NCBI GenBank assembly: GCA_937981765.1
Contig: CALJOM010000005.1
Location: forward strand, 62,001 to 126,000
Origin: an uncultured Bacteroidales bacterium
GTDB lineage: Bacteria > Bacteroidota > Bacteroidia > Bacteroidales > Salinivirgaceae
DNA length: 64,000 nucleotides
Direction of reading: 5' to 3'
Below, piece after piece: positions 9,502 through 18,279 of this stretch. The position numbers and the translations under genes are program-made. Every line of letters begins with the position of its first letter. Position 1 is the stretch's first letter. Below the pieces are notes generated by a model that saw only the letters and a list, made by a program, of their open reading frames with translations, was not told where the DNA came from and did not search any database.

Positions 9502-9810
9502 TTATTCTTTGTTGAAGAAATCGATGTTGGCGTGTTGAAGAAGAAGCGATGTGCTATGCGAAAAATCGGTTTCGAAGAAGGTTTCAAGCTCCTTTTTCTT
9601 TCTATCGTTCAAAAAGGCATACAGTAGCTGTACGGTTGAAAGGTCGAACGATTCAATCGATTTTAGGTTTAGTCGTATTTTCCGGGGGTCGTTAACAATG
9701 GCAAGTAATTCTGCCCGAAGTTCTTCGGCCGCATTTATTCCCAAGTCGCCGGAGATTTTAATGGTAATTTGTTTATCGGTTTCCCGTATGTTTTTTTCAA
9801 TCAATGCCAT
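9502..9810 (-). CDS. STAS-domain protein
   Basis: 102 residues forming a single STAS domain: an N-terminal beta pair (ITIKISGDLGINAAEELRAEL), RLNLKSIESFDLSTVQLLYAF, and a C-terminal helix. In anti-sigma antagonists the phosphorylated serine follows an aspartate at the end of the second strand; here the segment is FDLST, so Ser58 (or Thr59) is the candidate. No anti-sigma kinase is in this operon, although a SiaB-like kinase is encoded 28 kb away. It lies between cheY and the coiled-coil gene, 11 nt from the latter, so it is part of the operon. Function within chemosensing is unknown. Confidence 0.85.
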   Translation of the reverse strand: MALIEKNIRETDKQITIKISGDLGINAAEELRAELLAIVNDPRKIRLNLKSIESFDLSTVQLLYAFLNDRKKKELETFFETDFSHSTSLLLQHANIDFFNKE

Positions 9811-9821
9811 AAAGTATGCTT

Positions 9822-11570
9822 TTAGAATAGTTCAACATCCGATTCTTTATCTTTATTGTCAACGCTTTTACCGTAATGCAAGTCGCGTTGCGATTGCATA
9901 GTGTAGTTTTCTTCCATAGTGGATAACAAATCTAACGATTTTTTTGTTGATTCGTAATAGGGTAAAAGCATTACATAAATTTCATTCAACAATGCAATAA
10001 TTTTTTCCACTTCCCGGTCGAAAGCGTCGTAGTAGGTTACTTTTTCAATAGATTGCAAGAGTTCGTTTGAGCGTGTTTTCCCCATTTCTGCCACAATTTC
10101 GCGCATTGAGTTTAGAAGGGTTCGGGTTTGTTCTCGATTGTAGCTTTGGGGCGATTTTAACCCCGATGTTGTCAGGGCTATGGTTTCCGTGAGGTTTAAT
10201 AACTGGGTGCGTATGCTGGAATGGTTGGCATCGGGAAGTAATTGATTCATTTTAATTTGCGATTGCCGGGTATCAAACAACAGTGGCTCTATTTGTTTTG
10301 CAAATAAATCCAAATTGTGTTGGTCTTGTGGTTGCAGGTTTCTGATTTTTTCGGCAAGGGTGGAAAGTTTGGTTTCAAACGACACTAATTCTTCTTTTTT
10401 CCGCAATTGATTTTCAATTTTATCTTGATAATACGCGCTGGTGGTTATTAATTGTACTGCCAGGTTTGATATTTCGACCAGTGATTGGTAGGTTTCATGC
10501 CATTGTGTAACCAATTTGTCGAACAATTCCTCGATTTTATTGATGTTTTTATTTTTTTCGATGCAGATTCCCGATATGGAAATGAGCTCATTGCTGGTTT
10601 CGTGCAGTTTTTGCATTATGGTTTCTATGGCCATTTGATATTCCTTGTTGGTAAAAACAAGTTGTGAGGCCTGAATTTCAATAACTTCCGGTATTTGTTT
10701 CAAATAATCTAAGTATTTATCATTGTTTGGGTTTGATGCAGTTGTATCGCTTTTTAGAACTAAATTGTCAATTATTGTTTGATGGGTGTTTTGTATGTGC
10801 TCCATCTTTTGGCGAATAATATCGTGGTATTGAATGTTGGTAATTACGTTATCAAGGTTTTTGAAGCATTGCTGGCCGTGTCGTTCAATTCTGCGGCTAT
10901 CTTCTAAGGTTTTATTTTTTAGATCAGTTATTCGGTCGAGATTTTTTGAAAGGTCGTTGAGGGAATGCTCTAGCGATGGTAGTATCTGAGATTGTATTTT
11001 TTGAATGTGCTTGCTTAAATCGGTCATCTGCTGATTGAGAAACTGAATGTCGTTATCGAGCAAAGGAAGGCCCTCGCGGGTATCTTGTATGTAAGCTGAA
11101 ATTTCATCAATTAAGCCATTAATTTCTGCAGCATGCTGGGGTTCACTTATCCATTGAGATAATTTAACGTTGACAAATAAAAACTTTAGCGTTAACAGGT
11201 TTTGACGAAAGTTGTTAAACGGAACAAACAGTTGCTGAAGATCTTCTTCGGTCTTTTTTATGGTGTTGGAAATTTGATTGCTGACTTTTTTGATTGTACC
11301 TAATCGAGGTAATACAGCCTGCTGAATGGCTGAGGTTTCTTCAACCAGCGTTATGTCTTCGAGAGTGTTAAACATTTCGAACAGCTTGCCCGACTGGGAG
11401 GTGAGCTCTTTGGTTTTTTGATGATATTCTTTTAATATTTCACTAAAGCCTAAGAAATCTTTGGCACTTATACGGTTAAGTTCCAAAATTTTGTCATCGA
11501 TACTTTTCAGAATTTGAACAATCTTTTCTATCTGCTCTTTAGGGGCAATATAGGGTGGATTTTTTGACAT
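9822..11570 (-). CDS. Large coiled-coil chemosensory protein with CheZ-like D-x3-Q motif
   Basis: 582 residues, nearly all helical, no membrane segment and no signal peptide. It is the first gene of the chemosensory operon, where a chemoreceptor might be expected, but it lacks the receptor signalling hairpin. Residues 248-258 read YHDIIRQKMEH, with Asp250 and Gln254 spaced as the catalytic Asp and Gln of CheZ (FQDLTGQ). Related segments recur at residue 119 (NNFRQ), 383 (DKIEN) and 515 (DAFDR), at intervals of 131, 133 and 132, suggesting four degenerate repeats with one intact site. It may be a CheY-P phosphatase or a scaffold; this is inference from motif and position. Confidence 0.8.
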   Translation of the reverse strand: MSKNPPYIAPKEQIEKIVQILKSIDDKILELNRISAKDFLGFSEILKEYHQKTKELTSQSGKLFEMFNTLEDITLVEETSAIQQAVLPRLGTIKKVSNQISNTIKKTEEDLQQLFVPFNNFRQNLLTLKFLFVNVKLSQWISEPQHAAEINGLIDEISAYIQDTREGLPLLDNDIQFLNQQMTDLSKHIQKIQSQILPSLEHSLNDLSKNLDRITDLKNKTLEDSRRIERHGQQCFKNLDNVITNIQYHDIIRQKMEHIQNTHQTIIDNLVLKSDTTASNPNNDKYLDYLKQIPEVIEIQASQLVFTNKEYQMAIETIMQKLHETSNELISISGICIEKNKNINKIEELFDKLVTQWHETYQSLVEISNLAVQLITTSAYYQDKIENQLRKKEELVSFETKLSTLAEKIRNLQPQDQHNLDLFAKQIEPLLFDTRQSQIKMNQLLPDANHSSIRTQLLNLTETIALTTSGLKSPQSYNREQTRTLLNSMREIVAEMGKTRSNELLQSIEKVTYYDAFDREVEKIIALLNEIYVMLLPYYESTKKSLDLLSTMEENYTMQSQRDLHYGKSVDNKDKESDVELF

Positions 11571-11870
11571 ATAGACTGATTTTTAATCGGATTTTTCTGC
11601 TTTCGGCTTGATATTGGGTTGCTTTTTTGCCGTTGCAAGCTAATAATTTTTTTTATTCCCACAAAAGTTACGGCTGTGATTTTTATCGTGTTTTTTTTCT
11701 TATTCGAATTAGCGTAAATGCAAAGATCGACAGTTGTTGGCCTGCTTTTAACTTGTGGGGCAATTTCATGTGTGTTAAGTAGTTTCATTGATGCCTATTT
11801 TTGTTGGGTTGATGTTTCCCGTTTTCAAAAAAAAAATGGGTAGCTTTATTGGGCAAAACTTTAGGTTACT
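11571..11870. other. Divergent intergenic region upstream of the chemosensory operon
   Basis: 300 bases between the chemosensory operon (minus) and the lone receiver gene (plus). It must hold promoters for both. Only imperfect -7-like elements are visible: GATCTTTG on the minus strand (complement of 11721-11728) and TAGCTTTA on the plus strand (11841-11848), neither with a TTTG at the right distance. Long T runs are present on the plus strand. No convincing gene or repeat is seen. Confidence 0.4.
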
Positions 11871-12236
11871 ATGCACATTTTAATTGTTGACGACATTGTG
11901 ATTAACAGGATAATTCTCGGAGAAATGGTATCTAGGCTCGGACACATTCATGTTCAGGCTGGTAATGGAAAAGAAGCTTTAGAACTAATTCAGAAACATT
12001 CCTTCGACTTGGTTTTTATGGATATCGAAATGCCTGTTATGAATGGAATAGAAACAATTAAGAAAATACGACAACTTGATGGGAAATTGGCTTCAGTGCC
12101 GGTAGTTTTGTTAACTGCCCACAATCCGGAAGACTTTTTTGAAGAGTTTGGTCAGGTGGATTATAACGATTGTATATCGAAACCCTATTTGTTTGAAAAA
12201 ATTGAGCGGGTGGTTAAAAAGTTTTCAACGGATTAA
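11871..12236 (+). CDS. Single-domain response regulator
   Basis: 121 residues, a stand-alone receiver: VDDIVINR, phosphoacceptor aspartate in VFMDIEMPVMNG, Thr in LLTAHN and Lys in ISKPY. The IVINR and MDIEMPVMNG segments resemble receiver domains of hybrid kinases rather than CheY. It is transcribed away from the chemosensory operon and could receive phosphate from CheA or from a hybrid kinase elsewhere. The lnt gene follows 89 nt later with its own promoter-like element. Confidence 0.92.
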   Translation: MHILIVDDIVINRIILGEMVSRLGHIHVQAGNGKEALELIQKHSFDLVFMDIEMPVMNGIETIKKIRQLDGKLASVPVVLLTAHNPEDFFEEFGQVDYNDCISKPYLFEKIERVVKKFSTD

Positions 12237-12264
12237 ACTACCTCGTTTGTTTGCTGGAAAACTG

Positions 12265-12272
12265 TAAATTTG
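12265..12272 (+). promoter_or_regulatory. -7 promoter element before lnt
   Basis: TAAATTTG matches TAnnTTTG exactly. The nearest TTTG upstream ends 15 nt away, so the -33 spacing is poor. The element lies inside the longest open frame (from 12251), which supports the later lnt start at 12326. Confidence 0.45.
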
Positions 12273-12325
12273 TGCCGAAAAAACAAATCAGGGTTGTTTA
12301 TGAAGCTCTCTTAAAGAGAAATTTC

Positions 12326-13927
12326 ATGGCACGATATTTTGAAAAACCAATAGTTCTATCTATCTCAAGCGGCATTCTATTTAGCCTCTCTTGGCTTGGA
12401 GGATATTGGTCACTATTGATTTTTATGGCGTTAGTTCCGTTGTTGGTAGCTGAAAACCGCCTTGCTGGACAAAAGGATTATTTATCACGTTTAGCATTAT
12501 ATTCGTTACTAACCTTTTTAATCTGGAATTCGCTCACTATATGGTGGCTGGCTTATGCAACCGTAGGAGGGGCCATTTTTGCCATTTTGGGTAATAGCGT
12601 TTTGATGTCGTTTGTTTTTTTTATTTATGGATGGTCGAGAAAGAAAACAGGTTTTTCCTATGGCCCATGGCTGTTAGTAATTTGGTGGTTAGCTTTCGAA
12701 CATGTTTATTTGCGTACGGAGATTTCATTTCCATGGCTAAATTTCGGGAACGTACTGGCAACTCTTCCGCATATCATACAATGGTACGAACTTACCGGCG
12801 TTGGAGGCGGTTCGCTGCTTATTCTATGCACAAACATTTTGTTGTTTCAGTTTATTCAGTATCGAACTCAGAATCCCCGTAGGGCTTGGGTTGCTCTATC
12901 TTTTGCAATAGTTGCTCTTGCATTTGCTTTTGGGTGGAGTTTATGGCGATACAGCACGTATTCTGATAGTGGACGACCGGTTGAGGTAGTTGTGGTTCAG
13001 CCAAACATCGATCCTTACAATGAAAAGTTTTCTGGATTAACCGATTTTCAGCAGTTGGAAAAGTTTTTAAAGCTTGCAAATACCAAAATTTCACCCCAGA
13101 CCGAAATTTTGGTAGGGCCCGAAACTGCGTTAACGGAATACATTTGGGAGAATCGGTTTAACGAGTCAATGTCTGCAACCGTACTAAGGCAATTTCTGTC
13201 TAATTTTCCCACGATGGCGGTTTTAATGGGTGCCAGTACTCGAAAGTATTATCTTCCGGGCGAAGAAATTCCTCCCACAGCCATACGTTTTCGCGACACG
13301 GCTTTGTATTACGACCGCTTTAATACGGCCATCCTACTGGATTCGGCAAGCATTCAAATACATCACAAATCAAAATTGGTTCTGGGAGTTGAAAAAATGC
13401 CCTACCCTCAATATCTGAAATTCCTTGAATCTCTTAGCATTGATCTTGGCGGAACCGTAGGGAGTTTAGGGTATCAGGATACACCTACTGTCTTCACGTA
13501 CAAGGATATAAAACCGGCACCGGTAATTTGCTACGAGTCGGTGTATGGCGATTATGTGGCAGAATATGTTCGGAAAGGCGCTAACATGATTGCCGTAATT
13601 ACTAACGACGGGTGGTGGGACGATACTCCAGGCTACAAACAACATTTGAAAATGGCACAACTGAGGGCTATTGAGACCCGCCGAAGTGTTGCCCGATCAG
13701 CAAATACGGGAATCAGTTGCTTTATAAATCAGCGGGGCGATATTCTTTCTCCTACAAAATGGTGGACACCCGATGTTATTACAGGTTTTATCCTATTAAA
13801 CGAGCACACAACTTTCTATGTAAAACATGGCGATTTTATCGGGCGGACTATCAGTTATTTCGCCTTACTGGTGCTAATCTATCTTGCAGTTCTTAGTTTT
13901 GTCAAAAACAGGTCGGTTCATTTGTAA
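12326..13927 (+). CDS. lnt: Apolipoprotein N-acyltransferase
   Basis: 533 residues from the ATG at 12326; an upstream frame extension to 12251 overlaps a promoter element and lacks conservation. The N-terminal half has about six membrane segments. The C-terminal nitrilase-like periplasmic domain carries the catalytic triad: Glu266 in GPETALTEY, Lys348 in HHKSKLVLG and Cys402 in PVICYES. NDGWWDDTPG and RAIETRRSVARSANTG are also characteristic. Lnt adds the third acyl chain to lipoproteins in the inner membrane. An arsC-like gene follows 13 nt later, probably cotranscribed. Confidence 0.95.
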   Translation: MARYFEKPIVLSISSGILFSLSWLGGYWSLLIFMALVPLLVAENRLAGQKDYLSRLALYSLLTFLIWNSLTIWWLAYATVGGAIFAILGNSVLMSFVFFIYGWSRKKTGFSYGPWLLVIWWLAFEHVYLRTEISFPWLNFGNVLATLPHIIQWYELTGVGGGSLLILCTNILLFQFIQYRTQNPRRAWVALSFAIVALAFAFGWSLWRYSTYSDSGRPVEVVVVQPNIDPYNEKFSGLTDFQQLEKFLKLANTKISPQTEILVGPETALTEYIWENRFNESMSATVLRQFLSNFPTMAVLMGASTRKYYLPGEEIPPTAIRFRDTALYYDRFNTAILLDSASIQIHHKSKLVLGVEKMPYPQYLKFLESLSIDLGGTVGSLGYQDTPTVFTYKDIKPAPVICYESVYGDYVAEYVRKGANMIAVITNDGWWDDTPGYKQHLKMAQLRAIETRRSVARSANTGISCFINQRGDILSPTKWWTPDVITGFILLNEHTTFYVKHGDFIGRTISYFALLVLIYLAVLSFVKNRSVHL

Positions 13928-13940
13928 TTTGTTCGATATT

Positions 13941-14390
13941 ATGGGGGTTAGAATTCTTGTGGTTTGTACAGGTAATAGTTGCCGTAGTCAGATGGTAGAG
14001 GCTTTTTTGAAATCATTCGACCCGACTTTGGAAGTATTCTCTGCCGGAATAGCTCCGGAACGTGAGCTTACTCCTTTGACAATCGAAGTAATGAGGGAAG
14101 TGGGAATTGATGTAACGCAAAACAGCCCCAAATCTGTGGAATTTTTCGTAAATCAGGACTTCGATTATGTTATTACGTTATCGGACCGTGCTAATAAGGA
14201 ACTCCCGGTTTTTTACGGTTTAATTAAAAGCCGTTGGCATTTGCTTTTCGACGATCCGGCCGAGGCAGTTGGCAGTTATGAACAACGTCGGGAGGTTTAT
14301 CGCCGTGTGCGCGATGAAATTCGTTTTGGCTTTGAATCGTTCTATCGTACACAGATATTAGGAGAGCAGGCTTGTGGATGTTTGCCATAA
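13941..14390 (+). CDS. ArsC/low-molecular-weight phosphatase-like protein
   Basis: 149 residues from ATG 13941, just after lnt; a longer frame from 13884 overlaps lnt and is not needed. The P-loop CTGNSCRS gives the catalytic Cys9-X5-Arg15 motif, and the downstream FDDPAEA and RRVRDEIRFG segments match thioredoxin-linked arsenate reductases rather than tyrosine phosphatases. However, the two resolving cysteines of those enzymes (in TLCSDADNNCP) are missing: the segment here reads TLSDRANKELP. A C-terminal CGC might serve instead. It may be a phosphatase or an arsenate reductase with a different reductant. No other ars gene is nearby. Confidence 0.8.
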   Translation: MGVRILVVCTGNSCRSQMVEAFLKSFDPTLEVFSAGIAPERELTPLTIEVMREVGIDVTQNSPKSVEFFVNQDFDYVITLSDRANKELPVFYGLIKSRWHLLFDDPAEAVGSYEQRREVYRRVRDEIRFGFESFYRTQILGEQACGCLP

Positions 14391-14493
14391 AAAAGAACCG
14401 CCGATATGCTCCCTCTGGTTTTAGTTATGTAAGCTGAGAGTTGGATTTATTTCAGAGAGAGCTTCGACGGCCCTATGGAAAGAATTTCTGACG

Positions 14494-16224
14494 TTATTCC
14501 GTTTTTGCGGTTACTTTAAACATTGAGATGTCATCGAGGCCGCATTTGCGAATGTAGTCGGCATGATGTTTGTTTTGAGCAGCACCCAATTTCACAAAAA
14601 TCTGTGCGTGTTTTAGATAACTATCATCACGAGTGCTGTCAATAATCAACAGCCAACCCATAATGATGTTTCCGGCCATTTCAACCAAACGTCGAGCATG
14701 GAAGTCGAGATATTCGGAGTTTTCACTCTTGGTGTTGATTTCTTCTACCAATTTCACAGACTTTTCATATTCGTCGGCCATTTCAAGTAAGATTCTTTTT
14801 AACGGCTCATGCACAGGCAAAATTTCGGTTTGCTGGTATTCTTTAATTTGAGCCAGGAAAGTGCCGGTAACAACACCGCGGATGGCAGCTACCACCTGAA
14901 GTTGAGTTGTTCCTTCGTATATGCTGGTAATGCGCGCATCTCTGTAAATTCGTTCAATTGGGTAATCCTTCATAAATCCCGATCCGCCGTGTATTTGCAA
15001 CGAATCGTAGGCAATTTGGTTACAATATTCGCTGGAAGTCATTTTGAGCAGCGGAGTGAAAACGTCGGCCAGACGCTGATATTTCTTCAAGTCGTTTCTC
15101 TCTTCTGCTTCTAATTTTCGCTCGTTAGAAATATGTGTCAGAGCTTTGTAAATGTCTACAAATCTTGTAGTTTCGTAGAGGAGCGAACGCATTGCCTTAA
15201 TCTTGGCTTCCATGGTGGTAAGCATTTCGTACACAGCGGGGAAGTGATTAATAGTTTTACCGAATTGAGCTCTATCGGCAGCATAGGCAAGTGCTTCACG
15301 ATAGGCAGCCTCGGCAATTCCCACCGATTGAGCGCCTACCCCAAGGCGTGCTCCGTTCATGAGCGACATAACGTATTTAATAAGCCCCATTTTACGGTCG
15401 CCAACAAGCTCTGCCGGCGCGTTATTGAATACTAATTCGCAAGTGGGAGAGCCTTTAATTCCTAACTTGTTTTCAATGCGGCGGATTTTTATGGCGTCGC
15501 TTTTTTTATCATAAATAAAGAGTGATAGACCACGTCCATCGGTTGTCCCTTCTTCAGAGCGTGCTAATACCAGACTTATATCAGCATCGCCGTTAGTGAT
15601 AAACCGTTTTACTCCGTTCAGATACCAGGTTTTATCTTTTTCGCTGTAGGTGGCTTTAAGTTGAACCGCTTGGAGGTCGCTTCCGGCATCGGGCTCGGTA
15701 AGGTCCATAGCTGCAGTTGCGCCCTCATTGAATCGTGGCAGATATTTTTGCTTTTGTTCTTCGGAAGCAAATTCGTAGATGGTTTCTGCACAGTCTTGCA
15801 ATCCCCAGATGTTAGCAAAACCACCGTCGGCGCGTGAAACAATTTCAGCCGACATTACATAGGGAACCATAGAAAAATTAAGTCCATTATATTTTCTGGG
15901 CAAAGGCATTCCATAGAGTCCTGCTTTGGTTAGTGCTTCGTGATTTTCTTGGGTTCCTTTGGCGTAAATAACTCGGTTGTTTTCAATTCTAGGCCCTTCA
16001 TGATCTACCGATTCAGCGTTGGGAGCCAAAATATTGCCGCAAATATCGCCAATAATTTCCAGCACCTTATCGTAGCTGTCGATAGCATCCTCGAAATCAA
16101 TCGGAGCATAGTCGTAGATTTCACTTTCCTTGTAGTTGTTCTCTTTAAGAGCAACTATTTTCTTCATCATCGGGTGGTTGAGATGAAATTTAAGATCGGG
16201 ATTATCGGTATAAAAATTAGCCAT
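14494..16224 (-). CDS. Acyl-CoA dehydrogenase family flavoprotein
   Basis: 576 residues, longer than the usual 380-400 because of a C-terminal helical extension found in one acyl-CoA dehydrogenase subgroup. AMDLTEPDAGSDLQAV and KRFITNGDADISLV are the FAD-binding middle-domain motifs. QIHGGSGFMKDYPIERIYRDARI and IYEGTTQLQ are in the C-terminal domain, where the glutamate of YEGT fits the catalytic base position. It oxidises an acyl-CoA to the enoyl-CoA and passes electrons to ETF, whose subunits are encoded immediately upstream (21 nt). Substrate chain type cannot be told. Confidence 0.93.
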   Translation of the reverse strand: MANFYTDNPDLKFHLNHPMMKKIVALKENNYKESEIYDYAPIDFEDAIDSYDKVLEIIGDICGNILAPNAESVDHEGPRIENNRVIYAKGTQENHEALTKAGLYGMPLPRKYNGLNFSMVPYVMSAEIVSRADGGFANIWGLQDCAETIYEFASEEQKQKYLPRFNEGATAAMDLTEPDAGSDLQAVQLKATYSEKDKTWYLNGVKRFITNGDADISLVLARSEEGTTDGRGLSLFIYDKKSDAIKIRRIENKLGIKGSPTCELVFNNAPAELVGDRKMGLIKYVMSLMNGARLGVGAQSVGIAEAAYREALAYAADRAQFGKTINHFPAVYEMLTTMEAKIKAMRSLLYETTRFVDIYKALTHISNERKLEAEERNDLKKYQRLADVFTPLLKMTSSEYCNQIAYDSLQIHGGSGFMKDYPIERIYRDARITSIYEGTTQLQVVAAIRGVVTGTFLAQIKEYQQTEILPVHEPLKRILLEMADEYEKSVKLVEEINTKSENSEYLDFHARRLVEMAGNIIMGWLLIIDSTRDDSYLKHAQIFVKLGAAQNKHHADYIRKCGLDDISMFKVTAKTE

Positions 16225-16245
16225 CGCTATAGTTTTTTCAGGGTT

Positions 16246-17265
16246 TTACTTGGTATTTTTCTTATAGGCTTTGATCATTTTGGGAATGATATCGGTAACA
16301 CTGCCAATGATTGTATAATCGGCAATGGAATTAATGGGTGCCTTCGGGTCGGTGTTGATGCTTATGATTATAGACGATTGGTCCATTCCTGCACGGTGCT
16401 GAATTTGTCCCGAAATACCACAGGCGATATAAAGTTTTGGACGAACGGTGGTTCCGGTTTGGCCGATTTGTCGTTCATGTTCAGCAAAACCTGCATCAAC
16501 GGCTGCACGAGAAGCTCCCACTTCTCCACCTAAAACTTCAGCAAGTTCGTAAAGCCATTGGAAATTTTCTTTCGATCCAACGCCATATCCTCCGGCAACA
16601 ATGATGGGTGCTGCCTGAAGATTGATTTTCCTTTTTTCTATATGGCGCTCAATAATTTCAACCACAAAATCATTATCGTCAATTAGTTTACTTACATCGA
16701 TGGTTTTTACTTCTCCGAGGTGGTTTGGGTTGAATACCTCTTTTTTCATTACACCTTCCCGCACGGTTGCCATTTGCGGACGGCAATCGGGGTTGATAAT
16801 GGTGGCAATGATATTACCTCCAAATGCCGGACGTATTTGATAAAGCAGATTTTTATAAACTTTGCCTGCTTTTTTATCTTCATGGTCGCCTATTTCAAGA
16901 CTGGTACAATCGGCAGTTAATCCGCTTTTTAAGGCTGATGATACTCTTGGCCCTAGGTCGCGGCCAATAACTGTTGCCCCCAAAAGTGCGATTTGAGGTT
17001 GCTCTTTTTTGAATAATTCTATCAGAATTTTAGAATAGGGGAGTGTAAGATAGTGCTCCAACCGTTTATCGTCGACAATGTGAAGTGTATCAACTCCGTA
17101 AGGGAAGATTTGTTTTCCGATTTCGGAAAGGTTGTAGCCTATTGCTACTGCTTCCAGTTTACATCCGAGCTGATTGGCCAGCGATCGGCCCTTAGTGAGA
17201 AGTTCCAGACTTACATCGGCTACCTGGCCTTCTTCTATTTCGCAGAATACAAATAAATTATTCAC
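16246..17265 (-). CDS. etfA: Electron transfer flavoprotein alpha subunit
   Basis: 339 residues. The N-terminal nucleotide-like domain has GATVIGRDLGPRVSSAL and GLTADCTSLEI. The C-terminal FAD domain has VAGGYGVGSKENF, VGASRAAVDAGF, GQTGTTVRPKLYIACGISG and INTDPKAPI, all diagnostic of EtfA. With EtfB it accepts electrons from the acyl-CoA dehydrogenase encoded downstream. The gene order etfB-etfA-acd points to one operon for fatty acid or amino acid oxidation. Confidence 0.96.
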   Translation of the reverse strand: MNNLFVFCEIEEGQVADVSLELLTKGRSLANQLGCKLEAVAIGYNLSEIGKQIFPYGVDTLHIVDDKRLEHYLTLPYSKILIELFKKEQPQIALLGATVIGRDLGPRVSSALKSGLTADCTSLEIGDHEDKKAGKVYKNLLYQIRPAFGGNIIATIINPDCRPQMATVREGVMKKEVFNPNHLGEVKTIDVSKLIDDNDFVVEIIERHIEKRKINLQAAPIIVAGGYGVGSKENFQWLYELAEVLGGEVGASRAAVDAGFAEHERQIGQTGTTVRPKLYIACGISGQIQHRAGMDQSSIIISINTDPKAPINSIADYTIIGSVTDIIPKMIKAYKKNTK

Positions 17266-17304
17266 GGTATTATGTTTTTTTCGGATTCGACATTCACTAT
17301 TTAA

Positions 17305-18183
17305 TTAACCTATAGTATGGTTTTTAATTAATTCAATCATCAAGGCTTCGATTTCCTTTTCATCGTTTTGTATGAGCTTCGACTCCTTAGCTTGAAGCAC
17401 AACGTTTTCAATGTTTTTAACCTTGGTGGGCGAACCATTTAACCCAAGTTGGGTAACATCGGCTTGAATATCGTTAACGTTAAGTTCGGGTATGTTAAGG
17501 TATGGCCTTGAGTTATAGAGTTGCAGATAGTCCTCTGAGGCTTCTTGAATTTCGGAAACCGTTTTGGCATGTTTGTATTTCATGGTTTGTTTTGCATGAC
17601 GTGGGCGGCATTCCCGCGCAGAACCGGTAACGGTAATCACCAGAGGCATTTTACCACGAACTGTTTCTACACCCCGTTCCAGCCGGCGTTTAACAATTAT
17701 AGTGTTTCCGTTAATGTCCAAAATTTCTTCGGCATAGGTTATTTGGGGCAGATTAAGTTTTTCGGCTACTTGCGGTCCCACCTGTGCGGTATCGCCGTCG
17801 ATTGCCTGACGGCCTGCGAGAATTAAATCGAACGGCCCAATCTTTTCAATAGCTTTGGAAAGGGCATAGCTGGTGGCTAAGGTGTCGCTTCCTGCAAAGG
17901 CTCGGTCGGTAAGGAGGTAGCCGTTGTCAGCACCGCGGTATAAGCCTTCCCTTATTATTTCTGCGGCTCTTGCCGGCCCCATAGTTAGAATTGTTACAGT
18001 TGTTCCCGGAATCTTATCTTTCAGCGTTAGGGCTTGTTCTAACGCATTTAGGTCTTCGGGATTAAAAATGGCATCAAGTGCGGCACGGTTTACGGTCCCG
18101 TCTGCCTTCATCGCATCTTTCCCAACATTGCGTGTGTCGGGTACTTGCTTGGCCAATACCACAATTTTAAGTCCTTTCATCAT
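17305..18183 (-). CDS. etfB: Electron transfer flavoprotein beta subunit
   Basis: 292 residues, about 35 longer than classical EtfB at the C-terminus. KIVVLAKQVPDTRNV at the N-terminus, NPEDLNALEQAL, LAGRQAIDGDTAQVGPQVAEKL (the AMP-binding signature) and the ERGVETVRGKMPLVITV segment identify the family. It heads the etfB-etfA-acd operon; a perfect -7 element lies about 35 nt upstream of the start. Confidence 0.96.
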   Translation of the reverse strand: MMKGLKIVVLAKQVPDTRNVGKDAMKADGTVNRAALDAIFNPEDLNALEQALTLKDKIPGTTVTILTMGPARAAEIIREGLYRGADNGYLLTDRAFAGSDTLATSYALSKAIEKIGPFDLILAGRQAIDGDTAQVGPQVAEKLNLPQITYAEEILDINGNTIIVKRRLERGVETVRGKMPLVITVTGSARECRPRHAKQTMKYKHAKTVSEIQEASEDYLQLYNSRPYLNIPELNVNDIQADVTQLGLNGSPTKVKNIENVVLQAKESKLIQNDEKEIEALMIELIKNHTIG

Positions 18184-18217
18184 TTTCAGGTTTGATTATT
18201 ATATAATTATTAGGCTG

Positions 18218-18225
18218 CAAATATA
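18218..18225 (-). promoter_or_regulatory. -7 promoter element before etfB
   Basis: On the minus strand this reads TATATTTG, an exact TAnnTTTG match, about 35 nt upstream of the etfB start. No TTTG is found at the expected distance. Confidence 0.45.
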
Positions 18226-18279
18226 CAATTTGTAGTTTATACTCAGGGGGGTTAAAGCTCCTTTCTTCCTTGAGGTGAA

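Noticed and set aside
9822-11570. Reading the 582-residue coiled-coil protein as a soluble chemoreceptor
   Set aside because: It lacks the conserved signalling hairpin (the NLLALNAAIEAARAGE-like tip), so receptor function is not supported.
11871-12236. Counting the lone receiver gene as part of the chemosensory operon
   Set aside because: It is on the opposite strand, 300 nt away, and resembles hybrid-kinase receivers; only a functional link is possible.
15940-16533. 197-codon plus-strand open frame opposite the acd/etfA junction
   Set aside because: It is the complement of two well-supported flavoprotein genes and shows no recognisable domain.
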